From Flavobacteriaceae bacterium (GTDB taxonomy: Bacteria > Bacteroidota > Bacteroidia > Flavobacteriales > Flavobacteriaceae), in contig JAOZTG010000008.1 in NCBI GenBank assembly GCA_029939235.1, forward strand, positions 1 through 41,401: 41,401 bases of DNA, in the 5' to 3' direction. Below the pieces are notes generated by a model, which was given only the letters and a program-made list of their open reading frames with translations, ran no database searches and was not told the origin of the DNA. Of the stretch, positions 35,162 to 41,401 are shown in pieces. How positions within the stretch are numbered: position 1 is the stretch's first letter; each line of letters opens with the position of its first letter. Made by a program: the position numbers and the translations under genes.

Positions 35162-36094
35162 TTATAATAATTTTTCAAAGCCTTTTACCGTATATGTTAA
35201 AGCATCACCATAACAAACATCAATACACAAACCACATCTTGTACAATCTGCTCCTGCAAAATGAACCTCTTTGGTGGCCTCACCCCTCTTTACAAACCAG
35301 AGTTCATGTGGCACCAAACATACATCCTGACAATCCCGGCAATGACCACATTTAGACAAGTCAAATTTTACAGCCATAGGTGATAATTTACCAATAGCAC
35401 TATATGTTACTCCTATAGGACAAACATAACGACACCAAAAACGTTTGGAATATACAATTTCAAAAAGTAATAAAATAACTACCCATAACAATAATAATCC
35501 GGGACCGTAAATAAGAGCTCTTGAAATGATACCTACCGGATTTAAGTTTTCAAAAACCAGATTTTTAGTTATAAAAGCCAGCAATAAAAATCCCACCCAA
35601 AAGATATATTTGACCCCAATATTAAAATTATGCTCCTTGATCTTTTTCTTTTTTACAAAATAATTATGCACTTTTTCAGCATTTTCTGCTAAAAAATGAT
35701 ACGGACAAAGCCATGAGCAAAATGTACGACCGCCCAGTAAAAAGTAAAACATTATTATTATAAAAAATCCGATAAAGAAATTCATGGTTAACATTCCAAA
35801 ATAACCCGTGCGATTTCCAATAAACATCTCTTGCAGGGCATTGTAGGGATCCATTAAATAAATTCCTATAAAACGAGAGCCGCTAAGTGAACCTTCCAAT
35901 ATTCCTATATCAAAAGCAAAAGATGCCCAAAATAGAAAATTGAAAAATAGTAAAACACCCCAGCGTATGTTACGCCATTTGTGTTTATTTGGCTTGCTTG
36001 CTTTCCATTCTTTAAAAGTGATCCCTAATTTAGAATTGGGCATATCCTCTCTACGTTTAGCAGGTATTGGTGGTAATTTTTTAACGTTTATCAT
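35162..36094 (-). CDS. nosH: NapH-like ferredoxin/membrane quinol dehydrogenase subunit NosH
   Basis: A 310-residue integral membrane iron-sulfur protein of the NapH/NosR C-terminal type. Four to five membrane helices are interspersed with the two CxxxCP motifs SWLCPYHF and CRYVCPIGV. The C-terminus carries two 4Fe-4S clusters: CGHCRDCQDVC and CTRCGLCIDVC. With NosG it is thought to pass electrons from menaquinol to periplasmic N2O reductase in clade II systems. It starts 11 bases after nosG. No equivalent is present in cluster 1. Confidence 0.9.
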   Translation of the reverse strand: MINVKKLPPIPAKRREDMPNSKLGITFKEWKASKPNKHKWRNIRWGVLLFFNFLFWASFAFDIGILEGSLSGSRFIGIYLMDPYNALQEMFIGNRTGYFGMLTMNFFIGFFIIIMFYFLLGGRTFCSWLCPYHFLAENAEKVHNYFVKKKKIKEHNFNIGVKYIFWVGFLLLAFITKNLVFENLNPVGIISRALIYGPGLLLLWVVILLLFEIVYSKRFWCRYVCPIGVTYSAIGKLSPMAVKFDLSKCGHCRDCQDVCLVPHELWFVKRGEATKEVHFAGADCTRCGLCIDVCYGDALTYTVKGFEKLL

Positions 36095-36105
36095 CAGAAA
36101 AGTTT

Positions 36106-36939
36106 TTAAGCGGTTTCTAATTTTTCTATAAAAATACTACTTGGTGTTGTTGGACAAACCATTTCGCAAACCCCACAACCGGTACAGCCATCTAACACTA
36201 TTGGACGCCAGATTTTTTCTCCATTTCCTTTTATCTTCTCTTTCATAATGATAGCTGTATCACCTATAGGACATTCCGTAACACATAAATCACATAACTC
36301 ACGATTAAACACATGATCATTTACCGGAGATGCTTTTCGTTCTTTTCGTTTAGGATTAGGTGAACGATAAACTCCTTCAAACCCATCCTCTCTGGGGACA
36401 CCTTTATAACTTTGTCCTTTTCTGGCCAGGCAGGTTTCATGGTTTGTAACTGCAATACCCATTTTAGTATTTGATTTCATTGCCAGTGATTGCACAATAA
36501 ATGGATTATGATCCGGATCCGGAGTAGAATTTTCTTTTTGATATTCCAATAAAGCATTTTCGCCAGCCTTTTTAAAAGGCAGAAAATCTAATGCTGCAGT
36601 TGGACATGTTTCTACACATTGCATGGCATCACAAGAAAAATCGCAGGCTTGTGCTCGTGTATCAATGTATGGTGTGCCATAAGACAAACCATCTGAAATT
36701 CCAGCTAGTTTTATAGCTTCTATAGGGCATATTTGTACACAAAGTCCGCATTTGATACATGCATATATAAAATCATCTTCAATAACAGCACCGGGTGGAC
36801 GCAATAATACTTTATCACTTTTCTCATTAAGGTGTTTTAAGTAATTTACTCCAACACCCACAGCTCCCAGAGCAGCAACTGCAACTGCTCCATTTTTTAG
36901 AAACTGTCTTCTATTAATATCTGATTTTGATTTTTCCAT
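36106..36939 (-). CDS. nosG: NapG-like periplasmic ferredoxin NosG
   Basis: A 277-residue protein with a twin-arginine signal (NRRQFLKNG, Arg10-Arg11, then a hydrophobic stretch), so exported folded through Tat. Four cysteine groups for 4Fe-4S clusters are visible: CIKCGLCVQICP, the atypically spaced CDFSCDAMQCVETCP, CDLCVTECP with an upstream Cys in HETCLARKG, and CTGCGVCEMVCP. This is the NapG/MauM/NosG pattern. It lies between nosD2 and nosH, the order seen in Wolinella-type clade II clusters (nosZ-B-D-G...H-F-Y-L), here without nosC1/C2. Confidence 0.9.
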   Translation of the reverse strand: MEKSKSDINRRQFLKNGAVAVAALGAVGVGVNYLKHLNEKSDKVLLRPPGAVIEDDFIYACIKCGLCVQICPIEAIKLAGISDGLSYGTPYIDTRAQACDFSCDAMQCVETCPTAALDFLPFKKAGENALLEYQKENSTPDPDHNPFIVQSLAMKSNTKMGIAVTNHETCLARKGQSYKGVPREDGFEGVYRSPNPKRKERKASPVNDHVFNRELCDLCVTECPIGDTAIIMKEKIKGNGEKIWRPIVLDGCTGCGVCEMVCPTTPSSIFIEKLETA

Positions 36940-37044
36940 ATAATATCAGTATTAAGTTTTATATATTTGGTTTTCTTATTTACAAATCACTATTCTCTCT
37001 TCCTTCTTTTCGATTTTCCCTCTTAACAATATTCTCTATAAAAT

Positions 37045-38346
37045 TTAGTAATTATGCTCTTTATTTTGTTCCCATTTGTATAAAGGCTTTTTATCTCTCA
37101 ATACAAATTTTGGTTTTGAAAATGGAGCTAAACGTTCTAAAAAGTCCAATACTTCCAAAATAGGAGCCCCGTAAAAGAATTTTACATTTTTATTAAATGC
37201 CCATAAATGTTCACTATAACTGTATAAACTATAAGGTACATCACCTATATTGTCTTCATCCTTATCAAAGCCTTGATAATCACTCCAGTAATTACCTTCA
37301 AATTTATTTCCATTTGCTGTTTTACCACGGGTATATACCTGTGTTAAATTATCATGAAGGTAGTTTCCTTTGACTAAATTACCTTCCAAATCAGAATGAA
37401 ACAGCATACCCACATTGCAAAAAGCAATTTCATTGCCTACTACTGTATTTATTTTTTCAGTTACAAAAGGAGATACATCAAAGTGAATACCATAAGCAGA
37501 ATATAGAAAACGATTATTTAGTATTTGATTAGAAGATGTTTCTTTTAAGCCTAAACACATTCCGGTTGAACCTACTGATCCCTGAATTAAATTTTCAGAT
37601 AAAATTGTTTGCTCACTATACATCAGAAAAACTCCTACAGAATTATTATAAAATTCGTTATTATGTATACGATTATTATGTGCATACATAAAGTGAATAC
37701 TATATCTGTTTCCTACCCCTTTATTACCTTCAAAATGATTACCGGAAGAATACCAAACTACCATATCACGTACACCATGCCAATAGTTGAACATAATTCT
37801 ATTATTGGTAGAATACCACAAACGTATTGCATCACCTTTTAAGGCTAAAGGTTTTCTTGAGATAGAGGTAATATCATTGTGCTTAACAATAACTCCATCT
37901 GATTTAAAAATATCAACTCCAAATAGACATTCTTCAATAAGACAATTTTGAACTGTTGTATAATTTGCCTCTATGATCTTTACCCCTGCATCTAATCTGT
38001 CAGGAGAATCACCTGAATTTGTTATATGTAAATTTTTAACGGTAACGCTATCCGCTTTGACGTAAATAACAGATTCATTTGCCATACCGGAAATTGTTGC
38101 TTTTCCTCCACCATCAATTACCACATTGGGCACTTTGATTGTTGCCGGACCTGTATAAAAACCTGGTTTTAATTTTAAAGTATCCCCCGGCTTGAGATTT
38201 TTAAGCAATGTATTGAGGAATACTTGATTCTTATCTGAAGTAAAAGGAGTAATTTCAGTATTTAAACCAAACGTATTTGAATCTTTTTCCTGCGAAAAAG
38301 AATTCCATTGTAATAGTATTAACAATATGAGGAAGTAAATTCTCAT
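37045..38346 (-). CDS. nosD: Periplasmic copper-site assembly protein NosD (cluster 2)
   Basis: A 433-residue exported protein (signal peptide about 1-18, cleavage near SFS-Q). A beta-helix of CASH/NosD repeats runs from about 60 to 345, with repeats such as NNRIMFNYWHGV, NRIHNNEFYNNSVGVF and NQILNNRFLYSAYG. The closing motif is NYWSDYQGFDKDEDNIGDVPY. The N-terminal LKPGDTLKLKPGFYTGPATI matches the first coil of NosD. The strong terminator upstream ends only 28 bases before the start codon, so expression depends on read-through or a promoter within the hairpin. A 105-base spacer separates it from nosG. Confidence 0.94.
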   Translation of the reverse strand: MRIYFLILLILLQWNSFSQEKDSNTFGLNTEITPFTSDKNQVFLNTLLKNLKPGDTLKLKPGFYTGPATIKVPNVVIDGGGKATISGMANESVIYVKADSVTVKNLHITNSGDSPDRLDAGVKIIEANYTTVQNCLIEECLFGVDIFKSDGVIVKHNDITSISRKPLALKGDAIRLWYSTNNRIMFNYWHGVRDMVVWYSSGNHFEGNKGVGNRYSIHFMYAHNNRIHNNEFYNNSVGVFLMYSEQTILSENLIQGSVGSTGMCLGLKETSSNQILNNRFLYSAYGIHFDVSPFVTEKINTVVGNEIAFCNVGMLFHSDLEGNLVKGNYLHDNLTQVYTRGKTANGNKFEGNYWSDYQGFDKDEDNIGDVPYSLYSYSEHLWAFNKNVKFFYGAPILEVLDFLERLAPFSKPKFVLRDKKPLYKWEQNKEHNY

Positions 38347-38374
38347 AAAATAGATTTGTTTTAAAATTGATAAG

Positions 38375-38458
38375 AAAAAAACTGTCTCTAAAAATGGAAC
38401 TAAGCTTAACTAAAGTATGAAAATAAACAACTAACTATGAAATCATTTAAAGAGACAG
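38375..38458 (-). terminator. Long hairpin terminator between nosB2 and nosD2
   Basis: CTGTCTCTaAAAATG-type left arm (38382-38396) pairs with CATTTAAAGAGACAG (38444-38458); the outer eight pairs are perfect and two inner positions mismatch. The loop is 47 bases. On the minus strand the stem is followed directly by seven T, the classic rho-independent form. It starts 20 bases after the nosB2-like stop. Confidence 0.75.
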
Positions 38459-38478
38459 CTTAACTATAAAACCACAAA

Positions 38479-39309
38479 TTAACTATTCGATTTTAATGAA
38501 ATAGATTTTCTTTTAAACAATATTGCTAACAATAAAAAAACAAATACTCCAAGTGCCACAAAGAACCCATAATAAGGATAAGCAACTGTTTCAAACTGAG
38601 CCACTTTACCATGTCCGAAAACAGTTGGCATAAATGGTTTAATACCTGCAAAAGCTCCACCGCCGTGTAAATCTAAATGATGACCATACCAATACATGGA
38701 ATACATATAAAGAAAAAGGAAATAAAACGGTAACAATGATGGTAATATAGCAAATATTGCATTCTTCTTCTTAGGAGTTACAATAAAAACGATTACCAAT
38801 AAACCCAAAACAACAAAAATATACCTTGAATTAACCAAAATACCATTCAATATTTTCAAGTATTGTGGTGTAACATCAATTTGCAATGGGCTGCCGGTTT
38901 CAGGATCAATAACATCTTCACCTTCCCCATCTTTTTTAGTATCAAAAACATAATATTCCGGTACCGGTTTTATTTGTCCTTCTTTTACTTCTTCATACAT
39001 ACGACTATTGATGCCTTGTACTATTGGGTACATACCGATATAATGGTTAATTGCAGTCATTTCCATTAAACAATCTGCTCCTTCATTAGTTGTAATTTCC
39101 GATCTTTCCTGTACTCCTTCACAGCCATTATAAACTCCATCGTATTTAAATTCAATACGAATACCTTTTGGATACATTGATTTTGGGTATTGATGACTTT
39201 GTAAAGCCACCCACCATATAGGCATAAAATATACTGCAATGATTAACAATAATCCAACTACAGCGAAGATTTTGTACAGAAGTCCAAATTTTTTTGCTTG
39301 ACTATCCAT
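38479..39309 (-). CDS. NosB-like integral membrane protein (cluster 2)
   Basis: A 276-residue protein with about four predicted helices (near 11-32, 165-183, 187-208 and 247-266). Shared landmarks with the 195-residue protein of cluster 1 are MPIWWVALQSHQYP at the end of helix one, INHYIGM near residue 89, YGHHLD near 212 and a VAYPYYG stretch before the last helix. It is longer because of a Cys-containing insertion after helix one (NGCEGVQERS...ADCLMEM), with two Cys that might form a disulfide in the periplasm. It directly follows nosZ2 as NosB does in clade II clusters. Function unproven. Confidence 0.62.
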   Translation of the reverse strand: MDSQAKKFGLLYKIFAVVGLLLIIAVYFMPIWWVALQSHQYPKSMYPKGIRIEFKYDGVYNGCEGVQERSEITTNEGADCLMEMTAINHYIGMYPIVQGINSRMYEEVKEGQIKPVPEYYVFDTKKDGEGEDVIDPETGSPLQIDVTPQYLKILNGILVNSRYIFVVLGLLVIVFIVTPKKKNAIFAILPSLLPFYFLFLYMYSMYWYGHHLDLHGGGAFAGIKPFMPTVFGHGKVAQFETVAYPYYGFFVALGVFVFLLLAILFKRKSISLKSNS

Positions 39310-39337
39310 ATTATATATAATTTTTTTAGTTCTATTA

Positions 39338-39345
39338 CAAATTTA
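39338..39345 (-). promoter_or_regulatory. Candidate -7 element for nosB2
   Basis: Minus-strand TAAATTTG matches TAnnTTTG, 28 bases before the nosB2-like start and after the nosZ2 terminator. A TTG (CAA at 39360-39362) stands 14 bases upstream, shorter than the usual 17-23. Confidence 0.35.
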
Positions 39346-39408
39346 GCAAAAAACAAGATCAATTGTTTCTTTAAAAAAAGTAATATTAATAGTTTATTTT
39401 AATTTAGA

Positions 39409-39424
39409 CCGAATAAAAATTCGG
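39409..39424. other. Short perfect hairpin CCGAAT-AAAA-ATTCGG
   Basis: A six-base-pair stem with a four-base loop in the nosZ2-nosB2 spacer, just beyond the main terminator. It may be a backup terminator, an mRNA stabiliser or part of a regulatory site. Confidence 0.4.
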
Positions 39425-39435
39425 CGTTAATTCTT

Positions 39436-39471
39436 AAAAAAACCCGAGTAAAAAATTAATTCTTACTCGGG
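39436..39471 (-). terminator. Rho-independent terminator after nosZ2
   Basis: CCCGAGTAA (39443-39451) pairs perfectly with TTACTCGGG (39463-39471), and the minus-strand transcript continues into seven T. It begins nine bases after the nosZ2 stop. Confidence 0.87.
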
Positions 39472-39479
39472 AGAGTAGA

Positions 39480-41401
39480 TTATTTGGCGGTAGCTCCTGC
39501 CGCGCTTAACATATATTTGATTGCATTTTTCATGTCATCATCAGATAAATCAGTGAATCCACCTTTTGGAGGCATCACACCAATTTTTCCCTGGAATCCT
39601 TTGATTGTGTGATCAAGAAGTACATCCATACCTTGAGCTCCAATTGTTGCCCAACGTTCTTTTTCATCTAATTTAGGAGCACCCGTTACACCGGTAGAAT
39701 GACAAGCCATACATTTGGTATCGTAAGTTGCTTTACCATTCCCAAAATCACCACCAGCACCAGCAGCACTTGTGTCGCCAGATTTAGCTTCCATTACTTC
39801 CTTCGATTTTGCTTTCATATAGGCAATAATCTTTGTTGCATCCTCTTTAGAAACATTTTGATTAGGCATTGCCAGTTTATAATGCTGACGCATAGCTTCT
39901 ATATCGGTATCTTTCATTTTAGAATCCGGATCTAAAATCCATTCTTTTAGCCATTTGTCATCTCTACGTAATTCGATCATCGCTAAATCTGGTCCGTTAA
40001 ACTCCCTACCAAATTTATGACAAGCACTACAACCATAGTTCAAATATTCCAATTCACCAGGTAATAGGTTTGCTAACTCAATTGCCGATGGTTTAAATGA
40101 TTGCATTTTCATGTCTACGTTGATACGATCTGTATAAGCCAATACTCTATCATTATCTGCAACCTGATCAAACTCAACTGCTAAATAACCAACTAACTGA
40201 CGTTTCGATGGACTGTTTTGCGCATCTAATAAGATAGGATACATACCAGATTTATCAGCTAAAAACTTAATAGTGGCCGTTTCACCCGGACTAAAATGAT
40301 ACATTTTGTCATAGGCAGAAATTTGATAAACATAATGATCTAATTTAGTTTGACCATGATTTGTAATATATAAGGATACCGTTTGACCTTGTTTTACATT
40401 AAGGTTATCCGGAGTTATTTTACCATCTTTTATGGTTCCATAAACATATACATTTTTACCCTTTACGGTAGTCTTTTCAGCACCTAATGCAGTAAAATGC
40501 TTAGATTTTTCATCTGTAATAATGTTAGTTCCTACAGGATAGATTTCCTCTGACTTAAACTCATCAAGGTGAATTAAAGTTGTATAATGAGGTTCACCCA
40601 TTGGTAATGGTAAATCATATATTACAACAGGGTCTCCATCACCACTTATATCAATAAGTTGGTGATTTTGTGGATGTAAAGGTCCAACCGGGTTAAAACG
40701 ATCAATAGATAATTTATTTAAAGAAATTAAATATTTACCATGAGGTTTTTGAGTATCTCCGGAAGCAGATACCAAGTGACCTACATTATAATGAGAAGGC
40801 ACATAACCTAATACTTTTAGGTTGATATAATCCCATTTGGTAATACGTGAATCTACATAAATAGAAGTATAAATAATACCTTTTTTACTATCATATTGGT
40901 TGTGTAATGGTCCTAATCCAACCTCAACACTACCATGTAAAGCATCTTCTAATTTGATAATATTAATACCGTACCTGTCTTTCCCTTCAAAATTTCTATC
41001 TTTAATAGCTTTCATTATTTTATCAAACTTGTAAACCCAAGCGTGAGAATCTAATTTACCGGCTACTACAATATATTGACCGGTTGGGTCAACATCAACA
41101 CCATGAGGTGATTTTGGCTCAGGAACTAAGAAAAATAAATCATGCTTAACAGCATCTGCTATTTTAATTACTCTGTGACCACGAACCATCATTGGTTTGA
41201 TTGTACCATTTTTTAATAATTTTTCAGCTTTTTTCCAGTTGGTTACATGTAAGTAATCCACATCTCTTGAAGAACAACCTGCTTCAAATGGAGGGCGTCC
41301 ACTTTCAATACCACCATAATACATCTCTGTACAAAATGAATTGGTAAAACCCCAACCATAAGAATCTAATTTACCTGCATCAGATAAATCTTGTGTATAA
41401 G
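39480..41401 (-). CDS. NosZ-like protein lacking the CuA site, fused to two cytochrome c domains (5' end outside window)
   Basis: The open frame continues to the right edge: 25 residues precede the first visible Met (41324), which is therefore not the start. I number 639 visible residues from 41399. Residues 1-285 are NosZ propeller, with four CuZ histidines in their family motifs: His99 (KSPHGVD), His166 (GPLHNQ), His208 (NVGHLV), His271 (GEPHYT). The first three CuZ histidines would lie outside. Residues 300-410 are the cupredoxin domain; where NosZ1 has YCTDFCSALHQEM this protein has LLDAQNSPSKRQL, so no CuA Cys, His or Met remains. Two haem-c domains follow: Cys457-Cys460-His461 with Met511 (AMPNQN), and Cys563-Cys566-His567 with Met609 (GVMPPKGG). 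An Ala/Gly-rich linker joins them. It leads a full set of nos maturation genes. Confidence 0.9.
   Translation of the reverse strand, partial: YTQDLSDAGKLDSYGWGFTNSFCTEMYYGGIESGRPPFEAGCSSRDVDYLHVTNWKKAEKLLKNGTIKPMMVRGHRVIKIADAVKHDLFFLVPEPKSPHGVDVDPTGQYIVVAGKLDSHAWVYKFDKIMKAIKDRNFEGKDRYGINIIKLEDALHGSVEVGLGPLHNQYDSKKGIIYTSIYVDSRITKWDYINLKVLGYVPSHYNVGHLVSASGDTQKPHGKYLISLNKLSIDRFNPVGPLHPQNHQLIDISGDGDPVVIYDLPLPMGEPHYTTLIHLDEFKSEEIYPVGTNIITDEKSKHFTALGAEKTTVKGKNVYVYGTIKDGKITPDNLNVKQGQTVSLYITNHGQTKLDHYVYQISAYDKMYHFSPGETATIKFLADKSGMYPILLDAQNSPSKRQLVGYLAVEFDQVADNDRVLAYTDRINVDMKMQSFKPSAIELANLLPGELEYLNYGCSACHKFGREFNGPDLAMIELRRDDKWLKEWILDPDSKMKDTDIEAMRQHYKLAMPNQNVSKEDATKIIAYMKAKSKEVMEAKSGDTSAAGAGGDFGNGKATYDTKCMACHSTGVTGAPKLDEKERWATIGAQGMDVLLDHTIKGFQGKIGVMPPKGGFTDLSDDDMKNAIKYMLSAAGATAK

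Noticed and set aside
40188-40244. Loss of CuA in nosZ2 caused by a frameshift or sequencing error
   Set aside because: Translation is in frame on both sides, the segment has nearly the same length as in NosZ1, and reading the other frames does not restore CxxxC or HxxxM.
41322-41324. The ATG at 41324 as the start of nosZ2
   Set aside because: The frame stays open through 25 further residues (including LDSYGWGF, typical NosZ propeller sequence) to the window edge, so the gene continues outside.

Overview
The window looks like a chromosome segment from a low-GC marine-type member of Bacteroidota, most likely class Flavobacteriia. The reasons are the AT-rich sequence, many MKK-type lipoprotein signal peptides, no Shine-Dalgarno pattern, TAnnTTTG-like promoter elements, a type IX secretion 'plug' gene, and the gene neighbourhoods. 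No rRNA, tRNA, CRISPR array, transposase or phage gene was seen.

Layout. (1) 1-3650: a YceI-like secreted protein, an ApbE flavin transferase, an OmpA-type lipoprotein and an alpha/beta-hydrolase-fold protein that seems to have lost its catalytic Ser and Asp. (2) 3763-9818, minus strand: the complete Na+-translocating NADH:quinone oxidoreductase operon nqrABCDEF. A degraded remnant of a four-helix-bundle (S23/IVP-type) gene sits between nqrE and nqrF. (3) 9988-12101: the T9SS plug protein, divergent from nqrA, and a secreted endonuclease/exonuclease/phosphatase-fold enzyme. (4) 12300-20501, plus strand: methylmalonyl-CoA epimerase, a Na+-pumping methylmalonyl-CoA decarboxylase set (carboxyltransferase, gamma, biotin carrier, beta) and both methylmalonyl-CoA mutase subunits, with the MeaB GTPase convergent. 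(5) 22145-22855: a Bax-inhibitor-1 family membrane protein. (6) 22968-30177, minus strand: nos cluster 1, in transcription order fasciclin lipoprotein, cytochrome c lipoprotein, nosZ1 (clade II, all CuZ and CuA ligands present), nosB-like, nosL, nosD, nosF, nosY. (7) 30654-31310, plus strand: a stand-alone Aer-like PAS protein between the two nos clusters. (8) 31312-41401, minus strand: nos cluster 2, in transcription order nosZ2 (5' end outside the window), nosB-like, nosD, nosG, nosH, nosF, nosL, nosY, a pentapeptide-repeat lipoprotein and a YceI-like protein.

The main discovery candidate is nosZ2. Its visible part keeps all four CuZ histidines expected there. The cupredoxin domain has lost every Cys/His/Met of the CuA site, and two c-type haem domains (CxxCH twice) are fused to the C-terminus. 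The first fused haem domain resembles the separate cytochrome c encoded just before nosZ1. This suggests a nitrous-oxide-reductase relative in which covalently attached haems replace CuA as the electron entry to CuZ, served by its own complete maturation and electron-transfer gene set. The two nos clusters differ in gene order and content, so they are not a recent tandem duplication.

How the genes fit together: ApbE would flavinylate NqrB and NqrC. Nqr and the decarboxylase are both primary Na+ pumps. N2O respiration would draw electrons from the quinol pool through NosG/NosH and periplasmic cytochromes.
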